Under the pieces are notes generated by a model that saw nothing but the letters and a program-made list of their open reading frames with translations, was not told where the DNA came from and did no database searches. From an uncultured Fibrobacter sp. (GTDB taxonomy: Bacteria; Fibrobacterota; Fibrobacteria; Fibrobacterales; Fibrobacteraceae), in NCBI GenBank assembly GCA_946414075.1, contig CAMKNA010000002.1:62001-126000 (forward strand): DNA of 64,000 nt, in the 5' to 3' direction. Within the stretch, counting starts at the first letter, position 1. Each line of letters begins with the position of its first letter. Positions 26,838-36,000 of the stretch are shown here, one piece after another. The position numbers were made by a program, and so were the translations under genes.

Positions 26838-27468
26838 AGCGGAACTCCTTCGTGGCCTTCTGCGCCACAGGATATCCGCCTAGCTTGGCGGGTGCGAACT
26901 TCCACTGCCGTACGGCCTTCAGGGCTTCGGTATCGAAGCCGTAGCCTGCGGGGTCCTGGCTCATGATGCTTGCCTGAGCCACATCTCCGTAAACATCGAT
27001 GACGATATAAACCTTCACGTATCCCGAAAGCCCAAGTTTCTTCGCCTTTTCGGGGAATGCAGGCTGCACCTCTTTCAGAACCTGTGCCTGTTCATCCACC
27101 TCCCCCGCCTCGTAGACCACATTCTCCATGGAGCCCGTGCCCACGGCCACACCATCGCCTGCGGCACCACGAGCCAAAGACAAATCCATCTGGAAATTCT
27201 GGCTGCGGGAGACTCCCATATTGGCCGAAATCTTGAAGGGGTTGGGGTTTACGATGGTGCGGATCACCTTCTGCTTGACCTCGGGCTTCTTCTCGCTCAC
27301 CAGCACTTCCACCTCGGTAACCGTATCCAGCTGCTTTTCCGTTCTTTTGCCCTTGTCAAAAAACAAGGCATTCAGCACGGGCACTGCAAGGAAGAACACC
27401 GCGCTCACCACGAAGGAGAGCACGAAGGCCACCGGGAATCGGAAATATTTTGCCAAGAAGTCCAGCAT
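26827..27468 (-). CDS. TonB-family energy transducer
   Basis: 213 residues: one N-terminal membrane anchor (about 10-35), a short periplasmic linker without the usual long Pro-rich repeat, and a C-terminal TonB domain (about 135-213). That domain contains YVKVYIVIDVYGDV and AVRQWKFAPAKLGGYPV. Delivers proton-motive force from ExbBD to outer-membrane transporters. It follows exbD by 10 bases in the same operon. The short linker fits TonB2-type transducers. Confidence 0.92.
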   Translation of the reverse strand: MLDFLAKYFRFPVAFVLSFVVSAVFFLAVPVLNALFFDKGKRTEKQLDTVTEVEVLVSEKKPEVKQKVIRTIVNPNPFKISANMGVSRSQNFQMDLSLARGAAGDGVAVGTGSMENVVYEAGEVDEQAQVLKEVQPAFPEKAKKLGLSGYVKVYIVIDVYGDVAQASIMSQDPAGYGFDTEALKAVRQWKFAPAKLGGYPVAQKATKEFRFVK

Positions 27469-27478
27469 GGGCTACGCC

Positions 27479-27883
27479 CTACTCCTCCTTATTCGCCGAA
27501 ATAGAAACCTTGCGAACCTTGGCCAGGTTGCATTCGTCCAAAATGTCCACCACCACGCCATTGGGGGCGTCACGGTCGCTCACGATAATCACAGGGCGGT
27601 CGGGGGATTCGGCCATCATCTGGCGGAGCACCGTATTCAGCGTGGTCAGGTTCACCTGAGTCTCGTTGATGTGTATTGTCCCCTGGCGGGTCACGCCGAT
27701 AAGGATGCTTTCCTTGGCCAGGTCCTTCGCGGAGCTTGCCTTGGGCTTGGTCACATCCACGCCGGTTTCACGGGTGAAGGTAGATGTGACGATAAAGAAG
27801 ATGAGCAGGATAAAGACCATGTCCAGCATGGGAGACACGTCTATCTTTCCGCCATCCTGCGAACGTTTACGGATAAAACTCAT
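27479..27883 (-). CDS. exbD: ExbD-type biopolymer transport protein
   Basis: 134 residues with one transmembrane helix bearing the conserved Asp (VSPMLDMVFILLIFF, about 17-31) and a periplasmic domain. Forms the proton-driven stator with ExbB. ATGA overlap with the upstream exbB. Confidence 0.94.
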   Translation of the reverse strand: MSFIRKRSQDGGKIDVSPMLDMVFILLIFFIVTSTFTRETGVDVTKPKASSAKDLAKESILIGVTRQGTIHINETQVNLTTLNTVLRQMMAESPDRPVIIVSDRDAPNGVVVDILDECNLAKVRKVSISANKEE

Positions 27884-28563
27884 TTTTCCTCCGCAACGGC
27901 GACACCGTCCACAACCGGCGTTGCCTCAAAAACAAAACTTTCGTACTTAAGTGCCTCGCTCCAGGCCTGCTTCTCCACATCTTCCACACGACCTGCCAAG
28001 TAGTTGTAGGCAAGCATCAGCGGAAACGCCACCAGAAGCCCCGCCTGAGTAGTAAGCAGAGCTTCCGAAATACCGTCGGCCATGAGCACCGGGTTTCCAA
28101 AACCGAAAAGTTGGATGGTCTCGAAGGTATGCACCATGCCCGACACCGTACCGAGCAGCCCAAGCATAGGGGCAAGGGCCGCGCAGGTCGAAATGGTCCG
28201 CAAGGACTTGGACAGGTTCACCGAAATTTGATGGCGGGTCTCTTCCATGGCGTTCCGCACAGCCACAGGCCCCTGGTCACGATACTTCCGCACATCACAA
28301 GCCAGCGCATAAAAATAACCGTAGGGGCGGCGAGCGAGCTTCTTGAAAGCCTCGTCCTCCCCCTTCTTTTCCAGGTTCTTCCAGAAACCGCCCAGCACGC
28401 CGTTCACGCTACCGCCCTTGAGCATAAAGTAGTAGCAGTAACGCTCGATCATCAAGAACCATCCGAACCAGCCCAGCACAAAGATGGGCGCAAGCACCCA
28501 CCCTCCCCTAAAGAGGATGCCGAAAGCCGCCTCGATGACGGATATTTCGCTTACGGTTTCCAC
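27880..28563 (-). CDS. exbB: ExbB/TolQ/MotA-family proton channel subunit
   Basis: 227 residues with three membrane helices. The MotA/TolQ/ExbB signature lies around LAPMLGLLGTVSGMVHTFE and LLTTQAGLLVAFPLML. Energises TonB together with ExbD. Fifteen bases after the TtpC-type gene, ATGA overlap with exbD. It is the shorter of two ExbB paralogues in this operon. Confidence 0.94.
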   Translation of the reverse strand: METVSEISVIEAAFGILFRGGWVLAPIFVLGWFGWFLMIERYCYYFMLKGGSVNGVLGGFWKNLEKKGEDEAFKKLARRPYGYFYALACDVRKYRDQGPVAVRNAMEETRHQISVNLSKSLRTISTCAALAPMLGLLGTVSGMVHTFETIQLFGFGNPVLMADGISEALLTTQAGLLVAFPLMLAYNYLAGRVEDVEKQAWSEALKYESFVFEATPVVDGVAVAEEK

Positions 28564-28578
28564 AGAAACTCCCAGCTA

Positions 28579-30096
28579 CTATTCCTTGACCGATTCTTTG
28601 ACCCACAGGGCATTCAGCACCGCAAGGCCTGCGCTTTCCATGCGGCTTCGCAAGGAATCCGCCATGTTGGTAAGGAAGGTGTGGATCAGCTGCAGCGGGA
28701 TAGCCACGATAAGGCCCGCCTCCGTCGTCACGAGGGCGATGGAGATGCCCCCCGCAAGGAGCTTCGGGTCAGAAGTCCCGTGCATGGTAATCACATCAAA
28801 CAGCTCGATCATACCCATCACCGTACCCAAGAGGCCAAGCAGCGGTGCCGTAGAGGCGAACACCGAAATCCAGGTAAGGCCGGTCTCGATTTTCGGGACT
28901 TCGCGGGCGAACAGCTCTTCCAGAGCCTTCTCCCCCGCTTCACGGCCGGAATAATCCTTCAAAAGAACCGTCTTCAGCACGCGGCCCACCTTGCCGATGG
29001 ATTTCTTTGCATAGGTGCGAGCCTTCTCCACATCGCCATTCTTCAAAGCCTTCAGGGTGCGGCGCGTGGAAAGTCCACCAAAGCCTACAACCAACAGCCA
29101 CAGGAACCGCCACAGGGCCACCAAAAGTCCAAGCCCGAACAGCGTCACGATGGGGTACATCAGAATGCCGCCGTTCTTGAAGAATTCCTTCAGCTCGTCC
29201 TTCCAGGTCTTTTCCTGATGGTTCGCCAGTTCCGACGAAAGTTCCGTACTCAACAGCACGTCCACAGGCAGCATCACAAAGGCGGAGTCCTTGGCGTGTG
29301 CAAAGGCAGTCCCGATTTCCTTGCGGGTTTCGGGAGTCAGATTCTCCTGCCAGCTGAAGGTGCGCCTCTTCTCACCGGCCACAGGGAGCATCAAGGCCGA
29401 GGGCGTAATTCCCGTCACGCCGTCAGCGGCATTGCCCATTTCCATGGCATAAAGGCCGCCCAAGCGGAGCCGAGAGCCCTGGGCCACAGAAGTCCCGAAC
29501 ACCAGTTCCGCCTGTTCCATCTGAATCTCGCGGGTGAACGCCATCTCCGCGCGGGCGGCGGCCAGAATGTCGCTGGCTATGCGGACCGGATCATCCTTAT
29601 ACAGGCCCATGTCCTTCTTCACTTTGTTTTGGACTTCTACACGCTCGGCAAGCTTGAAGGGTATTCCCTGTTCCTGGAACTTGGCGAGGGTTTCCAAACG
29701 CTCGGGGCCCGCCGCGAGAGACAGAAATTCCGCACGGGCCTTTTCGGCCTGGAGCTTTACCTGGGCCAAGTCTTCTCGGGCCACACGCACGTCTTCGAAG
29801 AGACGGGCTCGTTCCGACATAAGGGCGTCCACCTTCTCCTTGCTTTCCTGGTACTTCTCGTTGAAAAGTTCCCGTTCCTGGTTGGCGGTCTCCCGGTCTT
29901 TCCAGCGGGCGGCAACGGCCATGTCCCGCTTCTTGCGGGCTTCTTCTAGGTCGGCCTTGGCGCTGTTCAGTTCCGCACGCTTCTTGACGGCGTCAATATC
30001 GCTAGCCTGCTGGGCAAAGGAGGCGGGAGCAGTCAAGGCAAGAGCAACAACTAGCGCCCACATTACACACTTCACATTCCACATTCCAAACTTCAT
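28579..30096 (-). CDS. TtpC-type ExbB protein with N-terminal periplasmic coiled coil
   Basis: 505 residues. A signal peptide is followed by a long coiled coil (about 35-130, Lys/Glu/Arg/Ala-rich), a periplasmic domain and a C-terminal MotA/TolQ/ExbB channel domain (about 290-490; ASTAPLLGLLGTVMGMIELF, LVTTEAGLIVAIPLQL). This layout is that of TtpC, an extra component needed by TonB2 systems in Vibrio. TAATG overlap with the DUF3450 gene. Oddity: the N-terminus MKFGMWNVKCVMW is coded by a heptamer repeat (30058-30090). Later ATGs at codons 5 and 12 could also begin the signal peptide. Confidence 0.9.
   Translation of the reverse strand: MKFGMWNVKCVMWALVVALALTAPASFAQQASDIDAVKKRAELNSAKADLEEARKKRDMAVAARWKDRETANQERELFNEKYQESKEKVDALMSERARLFEDVRVAREDLAQVKLQAEKARAEFLSLAAGPERLETLAKFQEQGIPFKLAERVEVQNKVKKDMGLYKDDPVRIASDILAAARAEMAFTREIQMEQAELVFGTSVAQGSRLRLGGLYAMEMGNAADGVTGITPSALMLPVAGEKRRTFSWQENLTPETRKEIGTAFAHAKDSAFVMLPVDVLLSTELSSELANHQEKTWKDELKEFFKNGGILMYPIVTLFGLGLLVALWRFLWLLVVGFGGLSTRRTLKALKNGDVEKARTYAKKSIGKVGRVLKTVLLKDYSGREAGEKALEELFAREVPKIETGLTWISVFASTAPLLGLLGTVMGMIELFDVITMHGTSDPKLLAGGISIALVTTEAGLIVAIPLQLIHTFLTNMADSLRSRMESAGLAVLNALWVKESVKE
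30058..30090 (-). repeat. heptamer-periodic RTGTGNN repeat overlapping a start region
   Basis: On the minus strand it reads TTTGGA, ATGTGGA, ATGTGAA, GTGTGTA, ATGTGGG. It shares this pattern with 7041-7066 and 18460-18540. Here it is translated as part of the signal peptide of the TtpC-type protein. Confidence 0.65.
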
Positions 30097-30890
30097 TACA
30101 GCCCCTCCTTCGGAATGGCGACGGGAATCGTCACAAGTCTAGGAGCGGTCTTGCCTTCGGCCACCTTCATCACGTCCTTCAGGACCGTACGCATGGTCAG
30201 GTTGTCGGACACGTTATTCCAGCGGTAAGTGCCATCGGCACTGCGGGAAAGCCAAAGCACATCGTTGCCGTCGTTACTCACAAAAAGTGAGGCCACGGCG
30301 CCGTAACGCAGGTAGGTGCCGGGCACGCTACGGGCATCAATCTGCAAAAAACCCTTGTACACTTCGGTAGTGTAGCCCAGGCGGATACGGTCGTAGAAAA
30401 CTTCCAGCGTGCGGTTCAAGCCATCGTCGGCCTCGATGACGCCCTTGTGAAGCTGGCTTGCGATTTCCTGAATGCTCTTCACCGTCTCTTCGTTACGGTA
30501 CGGGAAGTCCGATTCAAACACCGGCACCAGGGAGTCTATGACCTTTGCGAGAGCCTCGCCGTACTTGGCCTTGCGGCCCTCGTACCAACGCACCGTGCCC
30601 GCCGTCTTCTGGCGCACATCGGCAAGGTGGGAAAGTTCCGCCTTCAGGGAATCAATTTCAGCCTTCAGGGTCTTGTTCTGGGTGGCGAGAGCCTGGACCT
30701 TCTTGCGGCTCACTTCCACGAATTCGGCGTGGCGCTTCTTCTCGGTGTCATGGAGCGACTTCTCACGTGCGGTTTCCGTCTCCACCGCCTTGATCTGGCG
30801 ACGGACGGACTCCACCGTTTCCTGGGCAAACGCCGCAGGAGCGAGCAAGGCCGCACAGAGGAACAACTTGCTAAATAAATGGATTTTCAT
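30096..30890 (-). CDS. DUF3450-family periplasmic coiled-coil protein
   Basis: 264 residues: signal peptide (cleavage near AAFAQET), a long coiled coil (about 25-110) and a globular C-terminal part with GTYLRYGAVASLFVSNDGN and WLSRSADGTYRW. DUF3450 proteins head TonB2 gene clusters next to TtpC, as here. ATG 30890 is preferred over an earlier in-frame start because it begins a proper signal peptide and TATTTT (30897-30902) lies six bases upstream. First gene of a six-gene operon running to 25863. Confidence 0.88.
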   Translation of the reverse strand: MKIHLFSKLFLCAALLAPAAFAQETVESVRRQIKAVETETAREKSLHDTEKKRHAEFVEVSRKKVQALATQNKTLKAEIDSLKAELSHLADVRQKTAGTVRWYEGRKAKYGEALAKVIDSLVPVFESDFPYRNEETVKSIQEIASQLHKGVIEADDGLNRTLEVFYDRIRLGYTTEVYKGFLQIDARSVPGTYLRYGAVASLFVSNDGNDVLWLSRSADGTYRWNNVSDNLTMRTVLKDVMKVAEGKTAPRLVTIPVAIPKEGL

Positions 30891-30896
30891 AGGCGA

Positions 30897-30902
30897 AAAA
30901 TA
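30897..30902 (-). promoter_or_regulatory. -10-like box of the TonB2-like operon
   Basis: TATTTT on the minus strand ends six bases before ATG 30890, a leaderless-type spacing. Confidence 0.4.
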
Positions 30903-30916
30903 CAAAAAAGGGGGTG

Positions 30917-30948
30917 AAAAAGCCCAATTTTCGCCACAAAAAGGGGCT
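30917..30948 (-). terminator. probable terminator of the toxin-antitoxin pair
   Basis: On the minus strand, AGCCC (30944-30948) pairs with GGGCT (30921-30925). Inner T/A pairing extends the stem and a T run follows. It lies between the antitoxin stop and the TonB2-like operon start. Confidence 0.5.
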
Positions 30949-30952
30949 ATTC

Positions 30953-31258
30953 TCACAAATTTGCACTGATGGCGATTTTCATCAGGGCTGCAAAGTCCAA
31001 TTTCTTGTCGCGCGCATAGGACAAAAACTCCTTTTCCTCTTTCGTAACGCGAATCTGAAATTTTAAGGGCGAAGCAAATTTCGTCTTGCGCCCTGCATTT
31101 TCACGGGCACCACCATGTCCGAACTTCTTCTCGTACAGGGCAAGGCCCGACCTTTTCCGATACTCCCTTTCGGAAATAACCTTTTCGCCCTTGGCGACTT
31201 CCGATTCCTTTTTCTTGAAAACAAAACCCTCGGAATCCTTCACATAGACATACGGCAT
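30953..31258 (-). CDS. putative antitoxin / DNA-binding partner of HigB-like toxin
   Basis: 101 residues, basic. The middle has HGGARENAGRKTKF, a G-G-A-R-x-x-A-G-R-K motif common in small phage/plasmid DNA-binding proteins. A C-terminal ribbon-helix-helix-like stretch follows (LKFQIRVTKEEKEFLSYAR). There is no HTH/Xre domain of the usual HigA type. ATG 31258 follows the toxin stop by two bases. A TTG six bases earlier is in frame and would overlap it. Position after a HigB-type toxin makes an antitoxin role likely, but the family is not one I know. Confidence 0.55.
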   Translation of the reverse strand: MPYVYVKDSEGFVFKKKESEVAKGEKVISEREYRKRSGLALYEKKFGHGGARENAGRKTKFASPLKFQIRVTKEEKEFLSYARDKKLDFAALMKIAISANL

Positions 31259-31260
31259 TC

Positions 31261-31557
31261 TCAAATCTCCTTCAAACGTTGCTTGGCAAGTTTGATTTTA
31301 TCCTTCGGTGTCTTTTGCGTCTTCTTAACGAAAACAACTCCGATAACGATAATCGCACCCGCCTTGTATTTGAACAGGGAACGGAGTTCGTTAGACTTGA
31401 TTTCAAAGATTTCTCTTTGAATCGGTCTCACTCGAACAAACTCGATACCCTGTCTTTCTATGGTTTCGTACTCCTTGTTGAGAAGGTCCTGTTGAGATTG
31501 CTCCAAGGACTTAATTTCATTTTCTGCCGCCGGCAATTTTTCTACAGAGAACTTCAT
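31261..31557 (-). CDS. HigB/Gp49-family (RelE-like) toxin
   Basis: 98 residues matching phage-derived Gp49/HigB toxins. ELRSLFKYKAGAIIVIGVVF is followed by the diagnostic KKTQKTPKDKIKLAKQRLK block near the C-terminus. These ribosome-dependent mRNA interferases cut translated mRNA. The toxin comes first and the antitoxin second, as in higBA loci. Strong promoter TTGACA-N17-TAGATT directly upstream, with the -10 ending five bases before the ATG. Confidence 0.8.
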   Translation of the reverse strand: MKFSVEKLPAAENEIKSLEQSQQDLLNKEYETIERQGIEFVRVRPIQREIFEIKSNELRSLFKYKAGAIIVIGVVFVKKTQKTPKDKIKLAKQRLKEI

Positions 31558-31562
31558 ATCAG

Positions 31563-31591
31563 AATCTAGTTAAAAGATTTGATTTTGTCAA
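31563..31591 (-). promoter_or_regulatory. sigma-70-type promoter of the toxin-antitoxin pair
   Basis: On the minus strand, TTGACA (31586-31591), 17-base spacer, TAGATT (31563-31568), then five bases to the toxin ATG. A perfect -35, so strong basal transcription is expected, probably leaderless. Confidence 0.7.
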
Positions 31592-31781
31592 CACTTTCAA
31601 AATACAATAAGTTTTGTTCATAAACAGCCCTTTTCCTGATTCGAAGCAGCAAATTTATAAACGAAAAAAAAGGAAAGCGACATTTCCCTTAAAATGGCAA
31701 ACAACTGTTGTCAATTTAGCGCATTATGAAACTATAGTTTACATATTTCTCATGAGAAGGGGGAAGCCTCCCCCACCCATC

Positions 31782-31807
31782 AAAAAAATCCTCCGCAAGG
31801 GAGGATT
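31782..31807 (-). terminator. purT intrinsic terminator
   Basis: Minus-strand stem AATCCTCC/GGAGGATT (31787-31794 with 31800-31807) followed by seven T. A second GC-rich hairpin, GGGGGA-agcc-TCCCCC (31759-31774), lies just beyond. Confidence 0.85.
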
Positions 31808-31833
31808 CATAATTTTAGGGCAACGGCCGCTTT

Positions 31834-33018
31834 TTACAGCGTGACCTTCACCTTCTCGCGCATGGCCATGACGCAGGCCTTGGCCTCTTCCACCGTGTCG
31901 CGGCGGGCAAGGAGCACGCCCATACGGCGGTGGCCCTTCAGTTCGGGCTTTCCGAACAAACGAAGCGCCGTATCGGGTTCGGCAAGCACATCTTCCAGAC
32001 CGCTGAACTTCACGTGGTCGGACTCACCCTCCACCACGATAGCCTTGGAAGCGCTGGGCCCGTGGAAGGCGATGTTCGGGATAGGCAGGCCAAGTATTGC
32101 GCGGGCATGCAGCGCAAACTCCGAAAGGTCCTGGGAAATCATGGTGACCATGCCCGTGTCATGGGGACGCGGGGACACTTCGCTGAACAGCACCTTGTCC
32201 TTGCACACGAACAGTTCCACGCCAAAGATGCCGCGGCCGCCCAGGGCGTCGGTGACCTTCTTCGCGATTTCCTTCGCCTGCTCCAGTAGTTCGGGCTTCA
32301 TGGGCTGGGGCTGCCAGGATTCCTGGTAGTCGCCGCCCACCTGGTGGTGACCCACCGGCAGCAAGAAACTGGTGCCGCCCACGTGGCGCACCGTCAAAAG
32401 GGTAATCTCGTAGTCGAAAGGCACAAAGCCTTCCACAATCACGCGGCTCGCCGCACCTGTGCGGCCACCCGTCTGGGAAATCTCCCAGGCCTTGTCCACG
32501 TCGGCCTCGGTCTTCACCGTGCTCTGGCCGTGGCCCGAAGAACTCATCACCGGCTTCACCACGCAGGGGATGCCGATCTCGGCGACGGCCTTCTTGAAAT
32601 CCTCGTAACTGTCGGCAAAACGATAGGGGCTAGTAGCGAGGCCCAGTTCCTCGGCGGCTAGGCGACGGATGCCCTCGCGGTTCATGGTCAGCTTGGTGGC
32701 CTTGGCCGTGGGAATCACGTGGAAACCTTCCTTCTCCAGTTCCACCAGCGTGTCGGTAGCGATGGCCTCCACCTCCGGCACGATAAAGTCGGGCTTTTCC
32801 TGCTCGATCACACGACGCAGTTCGGCACCGTCCAGCATGTTGATGACGTAGGAACGGTGGGCCACCTGCATGCCCGGGGCGTTAGCGTAGCGGTCCACGG
32901 CGACCACTTCGACGCCGAGACGCATCATCTCGATGATGACTTCCTTGCCGAGCTCGCCCGCACCACAAAAAAGAACCTTGGTGGCGCTAGAACTAAGAGG
33001 TGTACCGATTTCAGCCAT
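31834..33018 (-). CDS. purT: formate-dependent phosphoribosylglycinamide formyltransferase
   Basis: 394 residues, ATP-grasp enzyme of purine synthesis: formate + ATP + GAR gives formyl-GAR. N-terminal [15 protein letters not shown] and [18 protein letters not shown]-grasp centre [15 protein letters not shown] (about 151-165) and [14 protein letters not shown] near 280 are all characteristic of PurT. Shine-Dalgarno aaggag before the ATG. It stands alone between terminators at both ends. Confidence 0.97.
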   Translation of the reverse strand: MAEIGTPLSSSATKVLFCGAGELGKEVIIEMMRLGVEVVAVDRYANAPGMQVAHRSYVINMLDGAELRRVIEQEKPDFIVPEVEAIATDTLVELEKEGFHVIPTAKATKLTMNREGIRRLAAEELGLATSPYRFADSYEDFKKAVAEIGIPCVVKPVMSSSGHGQSTVKTEADVDKAWEISQTGGRTGAASRVIVEGFVPFDYEITLLTVRHVGGTSFLLPVGHHQVGGDYQESWQPQPMKPELLEQAKEIAKKVTDALGGRGIFGVELFVCKDKVLFSEVSPRPHDTGMVTMISQDLSEFALHARAILGLPIPNIAFHGPSASKAIVVEGESDHVKFSGLEDVLAEPDTALRLFGKPELKGHRRMGVLLARRDTVEEAKACVMAMREKVKVTL

Positions 33019-33046
33019 AAAAACTCCTTGCTTTTGCAGGAAATAT

Positions 33047-33085
33047 AAAAAAACGGGCGGGATTAACCGTCCGTTTCTTTTTTTT
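33047..33085. terminator. bidirectional terminator between purT and the protective-antigen-like operon
   Basis: Stem AAACGGGCGG/CCGTCCGTTT (33051-33060 with 33067-33076), loop gattaa, A run on the left and T8 on the right. It ends the minus-strand operon from 36935 and sits at the purT promoter side. Confidence 0.8.
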
Positions 33086-33096
33086 AGGCCTCCTTT

Positions 33097-36000
33097 TTAA
33101 TCTACGTCATTCCAGACATATTTGAACTTGAATTTCAGGCCGCCGCGAGGTTCGCTGCCGCAAGTGCCTCTGCATGCATCGCTCCCCGCGTAAGACACAC
33201 CCTTGCTTCCAAAGTTGAATTTGGACTCAATCCAGTCGTTCTTGGGGGCATCGCCATTCTTGCTAGTGGCAACACCGGGTGCGTTATTCAAAGACTGCGC
33301 AATCTTTTCGTAAGGCCAATCGACGGTCTGTGAATTGGTTCCAACACCCGGAGCACGTATGCTCAAGAACAGCGTGAGTCCGTCTTTGCCAATATCGAAG
33401 GTGTACTTGTACTGATCCATTTCTACCGCATTGTCATCTTTGCTTATCTTGGAATCGGACTTGCTTTCGTAGCATATCGTGTTCCCCTTGCCCACGCAGC
33501 CTCCTCTGCAGAAATAATACTTGTATTCATGCAGTTCACGGTTTCCGTTCTTGAACAGACCCTTCAGTTCATGGTCCACGCGGGCTTCAACGGCCTTATA
33601 CTGGTATTCGGTTCCGTGACCCACATTCTGGATTTTTATCTTGACACGGCCGACAGCGCGAGTCTTGGCCTCGGAGCCTTCGGAGAAGACATACTGCTTT
33701 CCGTCCCAGGCATAGGCGAACACGCGGTAGGTGTAGTAGGGGCTACCTCCACCCACCTTGTCGGTAAAGAACTTGTCGTTCCGTCCGTTCAGGGCAACCA
33801 CGGTCATACCATTACCCCAGTTGTCACCAACTTTGGGCTGCACCGTAGTGGGTTTCTTGACGTAGGATTCCAGGATCTTATTATTCGGCTGAACCTTCGG
33901 TTCGTCATTCTTAGAAGCTTTACCGAAAATACGAGCTATTGAGCTTGCAGCGATGGCAAAGGTTTTTCCCAGCACATTCGCATCATCGTCAATCTTATCG
34001 TACTCCGCCCGCACCACGACATATCCCAAGATGCGAGCATCCAGAGAATCGGGAATATAATTCACAATGATGCTATTACGGTCCGCATTGCGTCCCAAAA
34101 TCATTTCCTGTGGAGTGTTGAGACTCGACGGAATATTCAGGTAATAAGCGGCCTTGTTCCCATTTTCTGCGGTCACCACCACCTTCACCTCGGCCGTTTC
34201 AAACGGAACCAGCTTATCCACGGTAAACTTGAAATTCTTGGCTTCGGCGTTTTTTCCAGAACCTTTCACTCCGATTGGCGTAACAGGAACCTGGACTCCG
34301 TTCTTGAATACCACCACGCCGTCCTCGGCATTTACCGGATCAACTGTAGAAAGTTTCACCGCAACCTGGGCACCGTGAACATCCTTTGTCGTAATCAGCG
34401 AATCCCCATTGACAGCACATTTTGCCCCGGTCTTCTTGCATTCCTTCCGGAATTCGATGTCCTGTTTATGCGATTCATCAATAAAATTCCAGGTATTGAC
34501 AACCGAAATCGATGAGATTGGGCGGGCCACAGGATTTTCGTCTTCACCGTCATTGACTCCATCCCCATCGGTATCCTTCAAGGTCGGGTCTGTTTCAAAA
34601 GGTCCCTTTCCGTTTTTGGTCCAACCATTGATTTCATCAAAGTCACTGATTCCGTCGCCGTCAGTGTCCTTCATGTCGTCACGGGTGCCCAGGAGTTTTT
34701 CCATGCTGGCAGGAACGCCGTCGTGATCCCGGTCTTCGTTGTAGATGAACTGAACCACATCGCCGGCACCCACCACAATGGAATCAAGGTTGAAGTTACC
34801 GATTGCTACGGAGTAGATATTTGTCCGCTCCGGTGTAGCAGCCTTGTTCACAGCAACAAACCATACAGCAGTATCTCCTTTTATTATGTTATTTTCCACA
34901 CCGTCCAGCATAACCAGGCCAAAACGCTTATCCTTCCCGACCATCACGGTGTCCTGTTCAAAGTCCATCTGGAGGATATCCAGAAATTCCGACAGATAAA
35001 CTGGAGCACGCAGGTTCCTTTTGTTATTTGCGTTCCTGTTGACCTTGAAATTTGTAGAGACCCGGTAGTCCAAGAAGCGAGTTCTCGGATCAGCATAATA
35101 CGCCCCCTTGTCGAAGGTCACTCGGGCCGTTGTCCCAGACACCTTCGTGTAAGCCTCCGTAAAGTCCGTAGTCATCCCGGTTCTGCTCCTATCCAAGGTA
35201 ATCTTGTAAGCACTGGCCGAAAGGAAAATGGCGCCCGGATTGAAGATAAAACTATTCAAGGCATCCAAAGAAATTCCGCTTTTCCAAAACTTCAGTTCCT
35301 TGGATTCTCCCGGAGCCAGAGTGATACGGGTCCACTTATCTTCGCCGTAGCCATCGCCTACGGCAAGTTCCGCTATGATCTTGATGTCACCAGAGAGGGT
35401 GTAGGTGCTAGCAGCCAGAATCAAGTTCTCAATGCTATACGCCACCTTACCCGTGTTGGTGATACGCGCCTGCATGCTGAGGGTACCCCCAGAAATAGAC
35501 TCGCCCTCGGACATGGCCTCGGCAACGGCCTTGTTGTAGTTCTGGGTAATGGCCTTAGACTGATTTTCAGTCAGGGTATGGCCCTCACTCTCGGTATAAC
35601 TACCGTTATAACCCCAATTCACCACGAACTGCCCGCTATTGCTGGCGTAACCCGCAGAAAAACCAATGTTCCAAGCGTTCATCAAGGCGGCGCTTTCCGT
35701 TTCGCTGAAGCTGATGCTTTGGGTATTCTTCACCGATTCCCCTTCGGAAATGGTGACAGTTCTCGTGGTGTTGGAACTGGTGGTGCGGTTCAGCGTTATG
35801 CTGGGGGTCATGGTCATGGTGACTTCCAGCTTGGGAAGATCCGCCACGTTGGGGTTCCAAACCGTGGGATTTTCGGGATTGAAGAGTTCGAAGAGTTCCT
35901 CGCCATCTTCAAAACCGTCGCCATCGGTATCCTTGGCATAGGGATTGGTCTTGAAATTGAAGATTTCATCGTAATCCGAAATGCCGTCCCCATCAGTGTC

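Larger units (their letters stand above)
31558..31833. other. A/T-rich intergenic region between the toxin gene and purT
   Basis: 276 bases holding the toxin promoter on its left and the purT terminator hairpins on its right. The middle (31600-31755) is A/T-rich without an open frame or clear structure that I can see. Confidence 0.5.

Noticed and set aside
28111..29949. 612-residue plus-strand frame
   Set aside because: Lies opposite exbB and the TtpC-type gene, whose family motifs are clear on the minus strand.
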